43,394 nt of DNA from an uncultured Eubacteriales bacterium (GCA_934385225.1 CAKRPQ010000006.1:1-43394); one strand, 5' to 3'. Positions 1-8,540 are shown, counted from the first letter of the stretch. A program made the numbers and translations. The notes: generated by a model not told the origin, from the letters alone.

Positions 1-1
1 G

Positions 2-1003
2 GTGTGGAAAAAAGAGACAAAGTGTCCGTCGCTTCTCGATTATATGCTCTTTATCACATTTTTTCCGCAGCTTATCGTCGGTCCCGTCGTTCTTCACGAC
101 GAGCTTGTGCCGCAGATAGAGGGCGATCGGCTTCTTTCGTTCGACAAAGGCGATATTATGCGCGGAATCCTGCTCTTCTCGATAGGCGCGGCGAAAAAGG
201 TTGTCCTTGCGAACCCGATGATAAACTACGCGACGGCATTTTACACGGGTGACATCGCTGCCTTTTCGCAGAGTGAGACGTGGCTCGGCGTTATCTCGTT
301 CACATTCGCGTATTACTTCGATTTTTCGGGATACATAGATATGGCGAGAGGCCTCGGTATGCTCTTCGGCGTGCGTCTGCCGATAAACTTCGACTCGCCC
401 TACAAGGCGACGGACTTTGCCGACTTCTGGCGTCGCTGGAATATGACAGTTTCACGCTTTTTCGACAGGACGATATTCAATAACGTCTTTCACTTCGGCG
501 ACGGAATATTCAAAATGATGCTCGCCGTTATGGCGACCTTTCTCGTTTCGGGCATCTGGCACGGCGCCGCGTGGCACTTCGTCATATGGGGTGCCGTGAA
601 CGGTATTCTCGTCATAATCGCAAATCTCATCTCTCTTTACGGCGTGAAAATTCCGCGCGCCGTCGGTGCGTGCGTCACTTTTGTCACAATGATGCTCGTC
701 CGCGTTCTTTTCGACGCGGAGCGAATGACAGACGCGCTTCTCGTCTACCGCAAGCTCTTCACCGGCTTTGATATATCATCGCTCGCTCTTACACTAAAAT
801 CGAACGTCCCGCTTGTCTCCGTCATATGCCTCTCGGCTCTGATCTGTTTCTTTACAAAGAACTCTAACGATATCTGCGGCGGCGCGGACAAGAGCGACAG
901 ACCCGAAATGAAGCTCCGCCACATTATACTCGCGGCGGCTCTGCTCGTTCTTTCGCTCGTTAACATGTCCTCCGTTTCGACGTTCCTTTATTTCAGTTTC
1001 TGA
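2..1003 (+). CDS. MBOAT-family membrane O-acyltransferase, 5'-truncated
   Basis: The gene runs off the left edge, so the GTG at base 2 is not a credible start; roughly the first 130-150 residues of a normal AlgI/DltB-type protein are missing. The visible 333 residues are polytopic and carry the family signatures: FFPQLIVGPVV near residue 20, the DFSGYIDMARGLGMLFG block near 107, DFWRRWNMTVSRFF near 141, and SGIWHGAAWH, in which His187 of the fragment matches the invariant catalytic histidine. Known family members move acyl groups from a cytoplasmic donor to a surface polymer. The next gene begins 9 bases after the stop and encodes an SGNH protein, the usual partner of bacterial MBOATs. The ACP and FkbH-like protein downstream suggest an ACP-bound donor (inference). 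Family assignment is certain; the substrate is not known. Confidence 0.93.
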   Translation: MWKKETKCPSLLDYMLFITFFPQLIVGPVVLHDELVPQIEGDRLLSFDKGDIMRGILLFSIGAAKKVVLANPMINYATAFYTGDIAAFSQSETWLGVISFTFAYYFDFSGYIDMARGLGMLFGVRLPINFDSPYKATDFADFWRRWNMTVSRFFDRTIFNNVFHFGDGIFKMMLAVMATFLVSGIWHGAAWHFVIWGAVNGILVIIANLISLYGVKIPRAVGACVTFVTMMLVRVLFDAERMTDALLVYRKLFTGFDISSLALTLKSNVPLVSVICLSALICFFTKNSNDICGGADKSDRPEMKLRHIILAAALLVLSLVNMSSVSTFLYFSF

Positions 1004-1012
1004 GGTGTTTAT

Positions 1013-2860
1013 ATGTCGCTAAAAAAACAAATCGGAATTTTTCTCGGTTTCTGCCTGATATTCGCGGCTCTTTACGCCGCATTCAATATGCTCGTCGATC
1101 CGTTCGGAATATTCGGCGACGTTATTTTCGACTACTACGAATACGATATGACCGAAAATCCGCGCCTTGCAAAAATCGCGTACATTGACAAGCACCACTC
1201 GGAATACGACTCGTACATTTTCGGCTGTTCAAAGACTTCCTCTTACCCGATTTCCGAGCTTAACGAATATACGGGCGCAAAGTTCTACAATATGTTCGCC
1301 TACGGAGGCGATCTGCACGATATTGAACAGATGGCGTCATACGTTCTCGAAAATTACGGGGACGAATGTAAAAATCTTATCCTTGCGATGGGACCTGAGG
1401 CGGCTTACCGCTACGACAGCGAGGACGACGCCTACAAGGACAATATGCACGCAAAGGTCGATCCGAGAGTAAACAAGCTCGTTTTTTACACAAAGTATCT
1501 GTTCCTCAACCCGTCCTACGCGGCGGACAAGATAAAATCATATTTTACACGCGGATACCTTATCGACAGCACAAACGTATTTATCGCCGAAACGGGCGCG
1601 TACAACAAGCTCCGCCGCGATACGATGCCGATCTCGGACACGGAAAAATACTACGCCGATATGGCAGGCTCGGAGTTTGAGATAACCTATTCAAGACCTC
1701 TTAAATACACGGACGAGGCAGTCGCGTCGGTGAAAGCGATAAAAGAAAAATGCGACGCTCTCGGCGTAAAATTCACCCTCATAGGCTCGCCGATGTACGA
1801 CGCGGAAATAAAGTGTTACGACCCCGCAGAGCTTGCCGTCCTCGCGGAAAAGCTATGCGACGTGACCGATTTCTACAACTTCTGGGGCTACAACACTTTC
1901 TCTCACGACGCGCGCTTTTTCTACGACGGCTATCATTTCAGAAACTGCGTAGGAAGCTCGGCACTCTCGTATATTTATGGCGGCGACAGGTATGTACCCG
2001 AGGGCTTCGGGAGATATTCGACAAAAGAGACGATTTCCGCACAGCTCCCCGAAATGCTTGACGAGAACGTCGGCAGGGACGAAAAAATATCGGTAAAAGT
2101 GCCGATACTTATGTATCATGCCCTCACGGAGGACGCGGAAGAAGCGTCGGACACAATAATTACCGTCGAAACCTTTGAAGAGCAGATAAAAACGCTCTCG
2201 GAGGACGGTTTCACGGCATTATTCTACCGCGATCTTCTGGACTTTGCCGAAAAAGGCACGGATCTGCCCGAAAAAAGTGTTGTGATAACCTTTGACGACG
2301 GGTACGAGAGCAACATTTCACTCGCCGCGCCCGTACTCGAAAAATACGGAATGTGCGGAAGTGTCTCCGTAATAGGCGTCAGCGTCGGAAAGGACACTTA
2401 CAAGGATACGGGCATCAAAATGTACCCTCACTTCGGGCTTGACAGCGCAAAAGCCGAATACGAAAAAGGCACTCTCGACTTCCAGTCGCACACATACGAT
2501 ATGCATATGAACTATCTCGACACCGATTTCAGGGACGGAATGCTCCCGAAAAAGGGCGAGAGTGAGGACGAATATATAAACGCGCTCCGCTCGGATTTTG
2601 CCCGCTCGAAATCAGAGCTTGAAGACGGCATCGGAAACGACGTTTTCGTAATAACCTACCCGTTCGGAAAATACACCGACCTCACCGACACCGTTCTCGC
2701 CGAGGCGGGCGCAAAGGTCAGCGTAACCGTTGAAGGCGGCATAAACGAGATAACAAAAGGTCTCCCGCAGTCCCTGAGGCAACTCCGCCGTCTCAATATG
2801 ACAAGCGAAATTAGCGGCGGCGAGCTTCTGCGCACACTCACCGCGTACCTCTACGACTGA
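1013..2860 (+). CDS. Membrane-anchored SGNH-like / NodB polysaccharide deacetylase fusion
   Basis: This 615-residue protein has one N-terminal membrane segment (about 7-25) and then two extracellular domains. Residues ~60-325 look like the SGNH fold of DltD/AlgX-type proteins: IFGCSKTS puts a serine at 73, and FFYDGYHFR gives the DxxH pair D305/H308. Residues ~360-605 are a NodB polysaccharide deacetylase domain: VPILMYHALT at 363, the TFDDGY metal motif at 426-431, and QSHTYDMH with H493/H498. The RBS GAGGTG overlaps the stop of the MBOAT gene, which suggests co-translation. MBOAT plus SGNH partner is a known pairing for acylating envelope polymers (DltB/DltD, AlgI/AlgX). The deacetylase in the same chain suggests that acyl groups are also removed or exchanged (inference). 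NodB is confident; SGNH is probable. Confidence 0.85.
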   Translation: MSLKKQIGIFLGFCLIFAALYAAFNMLVDPFGIFGDVIFDYYEYDMTENPRLAKIAYIDKHHSEYDSYIFGCSKTSSYPISELNEYTGAKFYNMFAYGGDLHDIEQMASYVLENYGDECKNLILAMGPEAAYRYDSEDDAYKDNMHAKVDPRVNKLVFYTKYLFLNPSYAADKIKSYFTRGYLIDSTNVFIAETGAYNKLRRDTMPISDTEKYYADMAGSEFEITYSRPLKYTDEAVASVKAIKEKCDALGVKFTLIGSPMYDAEIKCYDPAELAVLAEKLCDVTDFYNFWGYNTFSHDARFFYDGYHFRNCVGSSALSYIYGGDRYVPEGFGRYSTKETISAQLPEMLDENVGRDEKISVKVPILMYHALTEDAEEASDTIITVETFEEQIKTLSEDGFTALFYRDLLDFAEKGTDLPEKSVVITFDDGYESNISLAAPVLEKYGMCGSVSVIGVSVGKDTYKDTGIKMYPHFGLDSAKAEYEKGTLDFQSHTYDMHMNYLDTDFRDGMLPKKGESEDEYINALRSDFARSKSELEDGIGNDVFVITYPFGKYTDLTDTVLAEAGAKVSVTVEGGINEITKGLPQSLRQLRRLNMTSEISGGELLRTLTAYLYD

Positions 2861-2884
2861 ATTTTATAATATAAGGAAGAAAAA

Positions 2885-3118
2885 ATGGATTACGAACAGA
2901 AAATACTCGAATATTTTGAAGGCGAAAAGAAAATAAAGGGACTTACACCCGAAACCGATCTTTTTGCGGGCGGATATGTCAATTCCCTTTTCGCGCTTCA
3001 AGCCGTGATGTTCCTCGAAAAAACATTTTCGGTCAAGATACCGAGAAAGGAAATAAACAAGGAGAATTTCTCGACTGTCCGCAAAATGGCGGAGCTTATC
3101 GGGAGAATTAAAAAGTGA
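2885..3118 (+). CDS. Acyl carrier protein (stand-alone)
   Basis: This is a 77-residue acidic/helical protein with the layout of an acyl carrier protein. The phosphopantetheine site is in GGYVNSLFALQAV, with Ser34 as the attachment residue. The usual Asp before the serine (DSL) is Asn here (NSL), a variation found in dedicated carrier proteins rather than fatty-acid AcpP. AAGGAAG lies a few bases before the ATG. Its stop overlaps the next start in TGATG, so it is probably translationally coupled to the FkbH-like gene, the likely enzyme that loads it. It is not near any fatty-acid genes. The role as carrier for the MBOAT substrate, like DltC, is inferred from the gene order. Confidence 0.88.
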   Translation: MDYEQKILEYFEGEKKIKGLTPETDLFAGGYVNSLFALQAVMFLEKTFSVKIPRKEINKENFSTVRKMAELIGRIKK

Positions 3119-4149
3119 TGGCAAAAGAGGAGAAGATCAAGTGCCTTGTGTTCGACCTTGACGGCACCGTCTGGGACGGCGTACTGTCCGAGGGCGGCGG
3201 AAAAGCCCTCCGCGCGGGCGTGCGCGAGCTTATAACGGAGCTTGACAGGCGCGGGATAATTATGAGCATAGCGTCAAAGAACGACGCAGGCGCGGCTATG
3301 AAGCGTCTGCACGACTTTGCGCTTGACGAATACTTTCTCTGCCCCGAAATAAACTGGGGCGCAAAGTCCGACTCGATAAAGAAAATAATCGACGACCTCG
3401 GAATAAAGGCTCAGAACGTTGCTTTCGTCGACGACAGCGAATTTGAGCGCGACGAGGTTTCGTTCGCTCTTCCCGACGTCCGTGTTTACGACGCGCGCGA
3501 TATTGATGTCCTTGCTGAAAAAGAGGAATTTTGTCCCGCGTTTATCACCGACGACGCAAAGAACCGCCGCGCAATGTACAAAGCGGATTTCAGGCGCAAG
3601 AGTGCCGAAAAGGCGTATGACGGCTCGGCTGACGAATTTCTCGCCACGCTTTCGATGCGACTCAAAATAGAAAAAGTGAAAAAGGACGACTTAAAGCGCG
3701 TCTATGAGCTTACCGTGAGAACGCACCAGTTAAACTCCACGGGCTACACCTACGACTACGACGAGCTTGAAGCCCTCGTCGATTCGGACAGGCACATCTT
3801 CCTTATCGCATCGCTCTCCGACAAATACGGCGACAGCGGAAAAGTCGGTCTGCTCCTCATCGAAAAAGGCGACATCTACCGCATAAAGCTGCTTATCGTC
3901 TCCTGCCGCGTCATGTCGCGCGGAATAGGAACGGCTCTGCTCTGCGCCGCCGTCAGGCTCGCGAAAAGGGACGGTAAAAAACTCGTCGCGGAGTTCCGCG
4001 AGACCGAACACAACAGAATTATGTACATAACCTACAAGTTAATGGGCTTTGACGACGCTGAGGAGAACGGAAACGACCTTCTTCTCGAATACGTGTCTGA
4101 TGAAACGCCGAGCTACGCGCCGTATCTCGAAGTCGAAGAACCGATATGA
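3118..4149 (+). CDS. FkbH-like HAD-IIIC / GNAT protein, predicted ACP-loading enzyme
   Basis: The 343-residue protein starts at the ATG inside the TGATG overlap; a GTG one codon earlier is possible but unnecessary. Residues 8-150 form a HAD-IIIC domain with the nucleophile motif FDLDGTVWDG (D13, D15) and a later VAFVDDSEFER motif. Residues ~180-330 resemble the GNAT-like part of FkbH proteins, including YELTVRTHQLNSTG and MSRGIGTALL. Characterised FkbH-like enzymes take 1,3-bisphosphoglycerate, remove phosphate and leave a glyceryl group on an ACP. An ACP gene directly upstream fits that reaction well. In this operon the product would be glyceryl-ACP (or a related hydroxyacyl-ACP) for the MBOAT. 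The family is clear; the identity of the acyl group is inferred from characterised relatives. Confidence 0.88.
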   Translation: MAKEEKIKCLVFDLDGTVWDGVLSEGGGKALRAGVRELITELDRRGIIMSIASKNDAGAAMKRLHDFALDEYFLCPEINWGAKSDSIKKIIDDLGIKAQNVAFVDDSEFERDEVSFALPDVRVYDARDIDVLAEKEEFCPAFITDDAKNRRAMYKADFRRKSAEKAYDGSADEFLATLSMRLKIEKVKKDDLKRVYELTVRTHQLNSTGYTYDYDELEALVDSDRHIFLIASLSDKYGDSGKVGLLLIEKGDIYRIKLLIVSCRVMSRGIGTALLCAAVRLAKRDGKKLVAEFRETEHNRIMYITYKLMGFDDAEENGNDLLLEYVSDETPSYAPYLEVEEPI

Positions 4150-5774
4150 AAAAAATATTTTTTCTCTGTATTGTTTTTGCCGCCGTTCTGCTCTGCGCCT
4201 GCGGTAAAACGAACACCGTCTCCGTTTCAGCAAGCCCGTCCGAGATCGTTTTTTCGGTCGAAAGCGAGGAAATAAAGCTCTGCGAAAACGGAAAAGGCGA
4301 ATATGCGCTCTATCTGCCCGCGTTTGCCCGCGAGGACAATGTGAGCTTAAAAACCTCCGCCACAATCGACGGCAAGGCGATAAACGCGGGCGAAAAAGTT
4401 TCCCTTAGAGGCGATTTTACGCTCGAAACGGCTGGCGGCGAAATCACGGTGAAATATTTCCGTTCCGAAAACATACCCGCCGTTTTTATAAAAACGACAA
4501 GCGGAAATCTCGACGCCGTAAACGCAAGTGCCGACCATACCGTCTCCGATTCTGGGCGCATACGAGCCGTTTCGGCACTCGGCGAAACAGTCTGCGATGC
4601 GGAACTCAAAAAGATCAAAGGGCGCGGAAACTCGACGTGGAACGACACGCCGAAAAAGCCGTACAACATAGAATTTACCGAAAAAACAGATTTTCTCGGT
4701 CTCGGAAAGGCGAAAAAATTCGTGCTTCTCGCGAATTTTTACGACCCGTCGCTCCTCAGAAACCGCATAGCGTTTGAGCTTGCGAGGGACGCGGGAGGCG
4801 CATCGCCGTCCTGCGCGCCCGCCGACGTTTACGAGAACGGCAGATATATCGGCTCTTATCTTGTCTGCGACAAGCTCGGTATATCGAAAAATTCCATTGA
4901 CATAGAGGATCTCGAAGAGAAAACCGAAAAACTGCTCCCCGAAAAGCCGAAAAATTACGAAAGAGGCGGTGAAACCGCCTCTGCCGAGGCGGGAACGGTA
5001 AAATGGTACGATCTGCCGAAAAATCCGAGCGACATAACGGGCGGCTATCTGCTCGAAGTCGATTACCCCGAACGTTATCCCGACGAAGCGAGCGGATTTG
5101 TGACAAAACGCGGTCTGCCCGTCGTTATAAAAAGTCCCGAATTTGCCTCAAAAGAAGAAGTCGAATACATAAGCGGATACTTCCGAGATTTTGAGGACGC
5201 GCTCTTTTCCGAGGACGGCTACAACAAAAAGGGCAGACATTACAGCGACTACGCGGACATTGACACGCTCGTTTTCCGCTATCTTTTCGAAGAATTTGTT
5301 CTCAACATCGACGGCGGTATCGCCAGTTTCCACGTTTACAAGGACACGGACGAAAAAGGCGGAAAGCTGAACTTTTCCTTTGTGTGGGACTACGACTGCG
5401 CACTCGGAAATTACAACAAATACGCCGATCTCACCTCGCCCGAAACGCTCTTTGTCGGTGAAAGCGAGCGAAGAAACAACGGAAGTATGCCGAATATTTT
5501 TTACGCTATGCTTGCGCGTCCCGAAATAAAAGAGCGTGTTCGCGAATATTATAATAACGGTTTTTCGTCCGCTCTCGACGGTCTTGCCGAAAAGCTCGCG
5601 GACTTCAAAAGCGAAATCTCGGCATCGGCTGCCGCCGACCTTGACCTATACGGTTCATACAAGCTTAGAAAGTACTACCGCAAAGATGCGGGGGACGATT
5701 TTGAGAGCGCATTTGACGTTCTCTGCGATTTTGTAACGCGCAGAACCGTGTTTTTTAACGAAATATTCAAATAA
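4146..5774 (+). CDS. CotH kinase-family lipoprotein
   Basis: The 542-residue protein has a lipoprotein signal peptide ending LLCAC (Cys19) and a CotH domain over roughly residues 140-540. Recognisable blocks are IKGRGNSTW...KKPYNIEF, LLANFYDPSLLRNRIAFELA, NGRYIGSYLVCDK and the metal-site VWDYDCALGNY. CotH proteins are atypical secreted or spore-coat kinases that phosphorylate serine residues; many clostridial members are surface lipoproteins of unknown substrate. The ATG overlaps the FkbH-like stop (ATGA), so the gene is the last member of the MBOAT operon. It may act on the same surface material that the MBOAT modifies (inference). TAA is followed by an AT-rich stretch with no clear hairpin. 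Confidence 0.88.
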   Translation: MKKIFFLCIVFAAVLLCACGKTNTVSVSASPSEIVFSVESEEIKLCENGKGEYALYLPAFAREDNVSLKTSATIDGKAINAGEKVSLRGDFTLETAGGEITVKYFRSENIPAVFIKTTSGNLDAVNASADHTVSDSGRIRAVSALGETVCDAELKKIKGRGNSTWNDTPKKPYNIEFTEKTDFLGLGKAKKFVLLANFYDPSLLRNRIAFELARDAGGASPSCAPADVYENGRYIGSYLVCDKLGISKNSIDIEDLEEKTEKLLPEKPKNYERGGETASAEAGTVKWYDLPKNPSDITGGYLLEVDYPERYPDEASGFVTKRGLPVVIKSPEFASKEEVEYISGYFRDFEDALFSEDGYNKKGRHYSDYADIDTLVFRYLFEEFVLNIDGGIASFHVYKDTDEKGGKLNFSFVWDYDCALGNYNKYADLTSPETLFVGESERRNNGSMPNIFYAMLARPEIKERVREYYNNGFSSALDGLAEKLADFKSEISASAAADLDLYGSYKLRKYYRKDAGDDFESAFDVLCDFVTRRTVFFNEIFK

Positions 5775-5850
5775 ATTTGTGCAAATATCACAAAAAATTC
5801 AGTTGTAATTCTATCTTTTGACGAATTTATCAAAAGAAAATCATAAACAC

Positions 5851-5879
5851 TTGACAAATTTTAGAAACTGTGTTATTAT
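5851..5879 (+). promoter_or_regulatory. Sigma-A promoter of the LRR/CBM9 surface protein gene
   Basis: TTGACA at 5851-5856 and TATTAT at 5874-5879 are separated by 17 bases, 72 bases before the start codon. AAAGGA lies just before the ATG. Near-consensus elements agree with the highly-expressed style of the gene. Confidence 0.8.
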
Positions 5880-5951
5880 TACAGTATAAAGATAGAGTCT
5901 TCTACAAAGAGGCTCTGTTCGAAGTAAAATACTCTGAAAGGACAAACAACT

Positions 5952-8270
5952 ATGAAAAACACAAAGCGCATTCTCATCACAGTCGCTGCTTGTGCCGTTC
6001 TCGCAGCTATCCTTGCGTTCTCCGCAATGGCTGAAACAAAGGGACAGGTTGCACCGAACACGCTCGGCGACAAGCTCACATGGACAATCACCGACAGCGG
6101 CGAACTCCTTATTGAGGGTACGGCTACCGAAATCGCTTTCGACAAAGATGCCGAGGGCAAGGGTGTAAACTGGAACAATATGGGCGTTGTTCCGTGGTAC
6201 GCTTACCGCGACAGCATAAAGTCCGTGAAGGTTACCGCTCCGATAACGAAGATAGGTTTGTACAGCTTCGCTTATCTCACAAACCTTGAAAAAGCAGTTC
6301 TTCCGACCTCGCTCAAAAACTGGGATGGCGGTTACAACTACTTCGGCGGTTGCAGCATTCTCCACAGCGTCACGTTCGGCACGGAATACGGTGAAGACAA
6401 TGTTATCGACCTCACAAACCTTACCGAGTGCAAGGCAGGCGGTAATCAGACTTTTGAAACGGCAGGTAACGGAAAGACACTTACCGTAAAGACACCCGAA
6501 AACGGTGTAGTCGTCCTTCAATCCTCCAAGTTCTTCGGCAAAGCCGCTAAGGTTACAGTCTATGTGACCAAGGGCAGCGAGATGGAAAAAGAGCTCGATA
6601 AGATGATTGCAAAAGCAGACGGCAAGGACTTCTGCAAGGAAATCGTCAAGGCATACTACGGCGATGCAGTCGTCGAGGAAAAGCCCGATGATACAAAGCC
6701 CGCAGAAAAGCCCCAGCAGACAATCCAGGAGACAAAGACGGCAACTGCCGTTTACGGAACTCCTACGATCGACGGTATAATCGAGCCTATGTGGGACGAT
6801 GTTCCCGCAATCGACTTCCCCTATGACCGTCAGAACTGCACGAGAGACAATCTCGCAAAGAAGATGGTTTACGACGATCCTTCAAAGGCTCCCTATGCGA
6901 AGATGATGTGGGACGGCAAGAACCTCTACATTCTCGCAGTCGTTTATGACGACAAGCTCAACACAGACGAAAGCATAGCTACATACAACCGCGACGGCGT
7001 TGAGATTTACGTTGACGAGCTCAACGAAAAGACAGAAACAAAGGGCGAGGCTACAACATTCCACCAGATGGTATTCGCTCTTGACGGAACCTACTATTCC
7101 GGCGACAACGCTACAATGGAATTCAGCGCGTCGAAAGACGGAAATATGTACATAATCGAAGTTAAGTACACATTCCTCAAACTCGTTCCCAAGAAGGACA
7201 CCGTTATCGGCTTCGACGTTTCCGTAAACGTTAACGATACGGGCGCAAACGAACGTGACCATTGCCTCTCCTGGAACGACCAGACAAACGAAACATATAA
7301 GGCTCCCTGCTTCACAGGTAACCTCAAACTCACGGGCGGCGAAGGCGTAAACGAGGGCAAGACGGAAGAGACGACAAAGCCCGAAGATAAGCCCACCACT
7401 CCTTCCGATGTTAAGGAAGTAGCAAGCGGCGAGGTCGTCAGCCAGTACGCCAACCTGAAATGGGTACTTACAAGCGACGGAACGATCACATTCACAGCTA
7501 CAAAAGACGGCTGGAACGAAGTTCCTTACGACACATCCACAGAGGGGCGTTGGTATGACTACGCAGATCAGATCAAGAAAGCCGTTATCGGCAAAGGGCT
7601 TGCAAAAGTCGGAGCAGGTGCATTCAAAAACTGTGTAAATCTTGAAACAGTTGAGTTCGGTAGCATTTCACAGCTCGCTCCCCGTGCATTTGTAAACTGC
7701 CCGAAGCTCACAACCATCTACTATGCAGGTAACGAACCCGTTGTAGGTCAGGTTGACCTCTCCAAGGTTACAAGCCTTGAAGGTGCTAACGTATTCCAGA
7801 ACTGCGGTATGACATCGGTTATTCTCTCGAACGACCTCACAAAGGTTCTCGAAAACAGATTCGTTGATTGCGCATACCTCACAAACGTAACATTCGGAAA
7901 TAAGACCGAGGACGTCAATGCAAGCGCATTCAAGGGTTGCTACAACCTCAAAGTGCTCTTCGGTGTAAAGGACGGCGCAGTTCAGAAGTTTGCGGAAGCA
8001 AACGGTATGACATTTGCTGAAATCGGTTCTAAGGTTGACATTCCCGAGGCAGTTGTAACAACAGCGATGCCCGAGACAACAAAGGAACCCGAAACTACAA
8101 AGACTCCCGAAACAACAACAAAGCCCGCAGACGAAACAACTAAGGGCGGTCAGAAGGACGACGACAAGGCAACCCAGACAGGCGACATCAATGTTGCTAT
8201 GGTAGTTGCATTCGCAGTCGCAGCTCTCGGAAGCGCAGTAGTTCTCATTCGCAAGAAGAGATTCAACTGA
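5952..8270 (+). CDS. Surface-anchored protein with LRR_5 (BspA-like) and CBM9-like domains
   Basis: This is a 772-residue exported protein. It has a signal peptide (1-27, cleavage near SAMA-ET), a BspA-type leucine-rich region (~75-210, e.g. KIGLYSFAYLTNLEKAVLP), and a CBM9-like domain (~260-460, starting TATAVYGTPTIDGIIEPMWDD and containing KMMWDGKNLYILAVVYDDK). A second LRR_5 region follows (~480-690, GAFKNCVNLETVEFG), then a Thr/Pro/Glu-rich stalk (~695-735). It ends with TQTGD, a hydrophobic segment and RKKRFN, an anchor resembling a degenerate sortase signal. Codon use differs from the neighbours: Thr ACA, Ala GCA/GCT and Gly GGT dominate here, versus ACG, GCG and GGC around it, as expected for a very highly expressed gene. 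It is monocistronic, with its own promoter and terminator. It probably binds carbohydrate or host surfaces. Confidence 0.85.
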   Translation: MKNTKRILITVAACAVLAAILAFSAMAETKGQVAPNTLGDKLTWTITDSGELLIEGTATEIAFDKDAEGKGVNWNNMGVVPWYAYRDSIKSVKVTAPITKIGLYSFAYLTNLEKAVLPTSLKNWDGGYNYFGGCSILHSVTFGTEYGEDNVIDLTNLTECKAGGNQTFETAGNGKTLTVKTPENGVVVLQSSKFFGKAAKVTVYVTKGSEMEKELDKMIAKADGKDFCKEIVKAYYGDAVVEEKPDDTKPAEKPQQTIQETKTATAVYGTPTIDGIIEPMWDDVPAIDFPYDRQNCTRDNLAKKMVYDDPSKAPYAKMMWDGKNLYILAVVYDDKLNTDESIATYNRDGVEIYVDELNEKTETKGEATTFHQMVFALDGTYYSGDNATMEFSASKDGNMYIIEVKYTFLKLVPKKDTVIGFDVSVNVNDTGANERDHCLSWNDQTNETYKAPCFTGNLKLTGGEGVNEGKTEETTKPEDKPTTPSDVKEVASGEVVSQYANLKWVLTSDGTITFTATKDGWNEVPYDTSTEGRWYDYADQIKKAVIGKGLAKVGAGAFKNCVNLETVEFGSISQLAPRAFVNCPKLTTIYYAGNEPVVGQVDLSKVTSLEGANVFQNCGMTSVILSNDLTKVLENRFVDCAYLTNVTFGNKTEDVNASAFKGCYNLKVLFGVKDGAVQKFAEANGMTFAEIGSKVDIPEAVVTTAMPETTKEPETTKTPETTTKPADETTKGGQKDDDKATQTGDINVAMVVAFAVAALGSAVVLIRKKRFN

Positions 8271-8309
8271 TAGACTTGAGTTAATCAATCGTTACAAAAC
8301 AAAAAATCG

Positions 8310-8340
8310 GCGGGTCTCCCATTTGGGAGACCCGCTTTTT
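8310..8340 (+). terminator. Rho-independent terminator after the LRR/CBM9 gene
   Basis: A perfect 12-bp stem (8310-8321 with 8324-8335, GCGGGTCTCCCA) is followed by TTTTT. It lies 40 bases after the stop. Confidence 0.93.
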
Positions 8341-8390
8341 ATTGTTCGTTTGAATTTTAGTGCCGAAAAGCTTTCAAAGTGCCGTTGGCG

Positions 8391-8450
8391 GTGGACGGCG
8401 GACGGTGAGTAGTCAGTGGACAGTGGGCGGTGGATAGTGGGCAGTGAACA
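8391..8450. repeat. Heptanucleotide tandem repeat, consensus GTGGRCR
   Basis: Five uninterrupted units of exactly 7 bases occupy 8416-8450 (GTGGACA, GTGGGCG, GTGGATA, GTGGGCA, GTGAACA). Three more units at 8391-8411 are offset by an extra GTCA at 8412-8415. There is no coding sequence here. Similar GTGGACA heptads occur between genes in some gut Clostridia as far as I recall; the function is unknown. Confidence 0.75.
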
Positions 8451-8493
8451 AGCGGCTAAGCCGGTGGCTTGCACAGCCCTCTGAAAAGTCTGA

Positions 8494-8524
8494 CATTTGC
8501 AAATTCGCACCGCAGTTGCAAATG
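8494..8524. repeat. 9-bp inverted repeat
   Basis: CATTTGCAA at 8494-8502 and TTGCAAATG at 8516-8524 are perfect inverted copies separated by 13 bases, between the heptad repeat and the multi-hairpin element. There is no T-run, so it is not an obvious terminator. Confidence 0.5.
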
Positions 8525-8540
8525 CGACAATAACTTTTTT

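Noticed and set aside
2..4149. A genuine dlt (D-alanine) operon
   Set aside because: There is no DltA-like adenylation gene and the carrier protein is adjacent to an FkbH-like enzyme; upstream sequence is not available, so this rests on what is visible.
5935..5951. Shared CTCTGAAAGGACAA leader before the LRR/CBM9 gene and before mtnN (40991-41004)
   Set aside because: The match is mostly the ribosome-binding core common in this genome; 14 bases in two places is not enough to claim a regulatory element.
8391..8450. CRISPR array
   Set aside because: The units are 7 bases with no spacers, and no cas gene is present.
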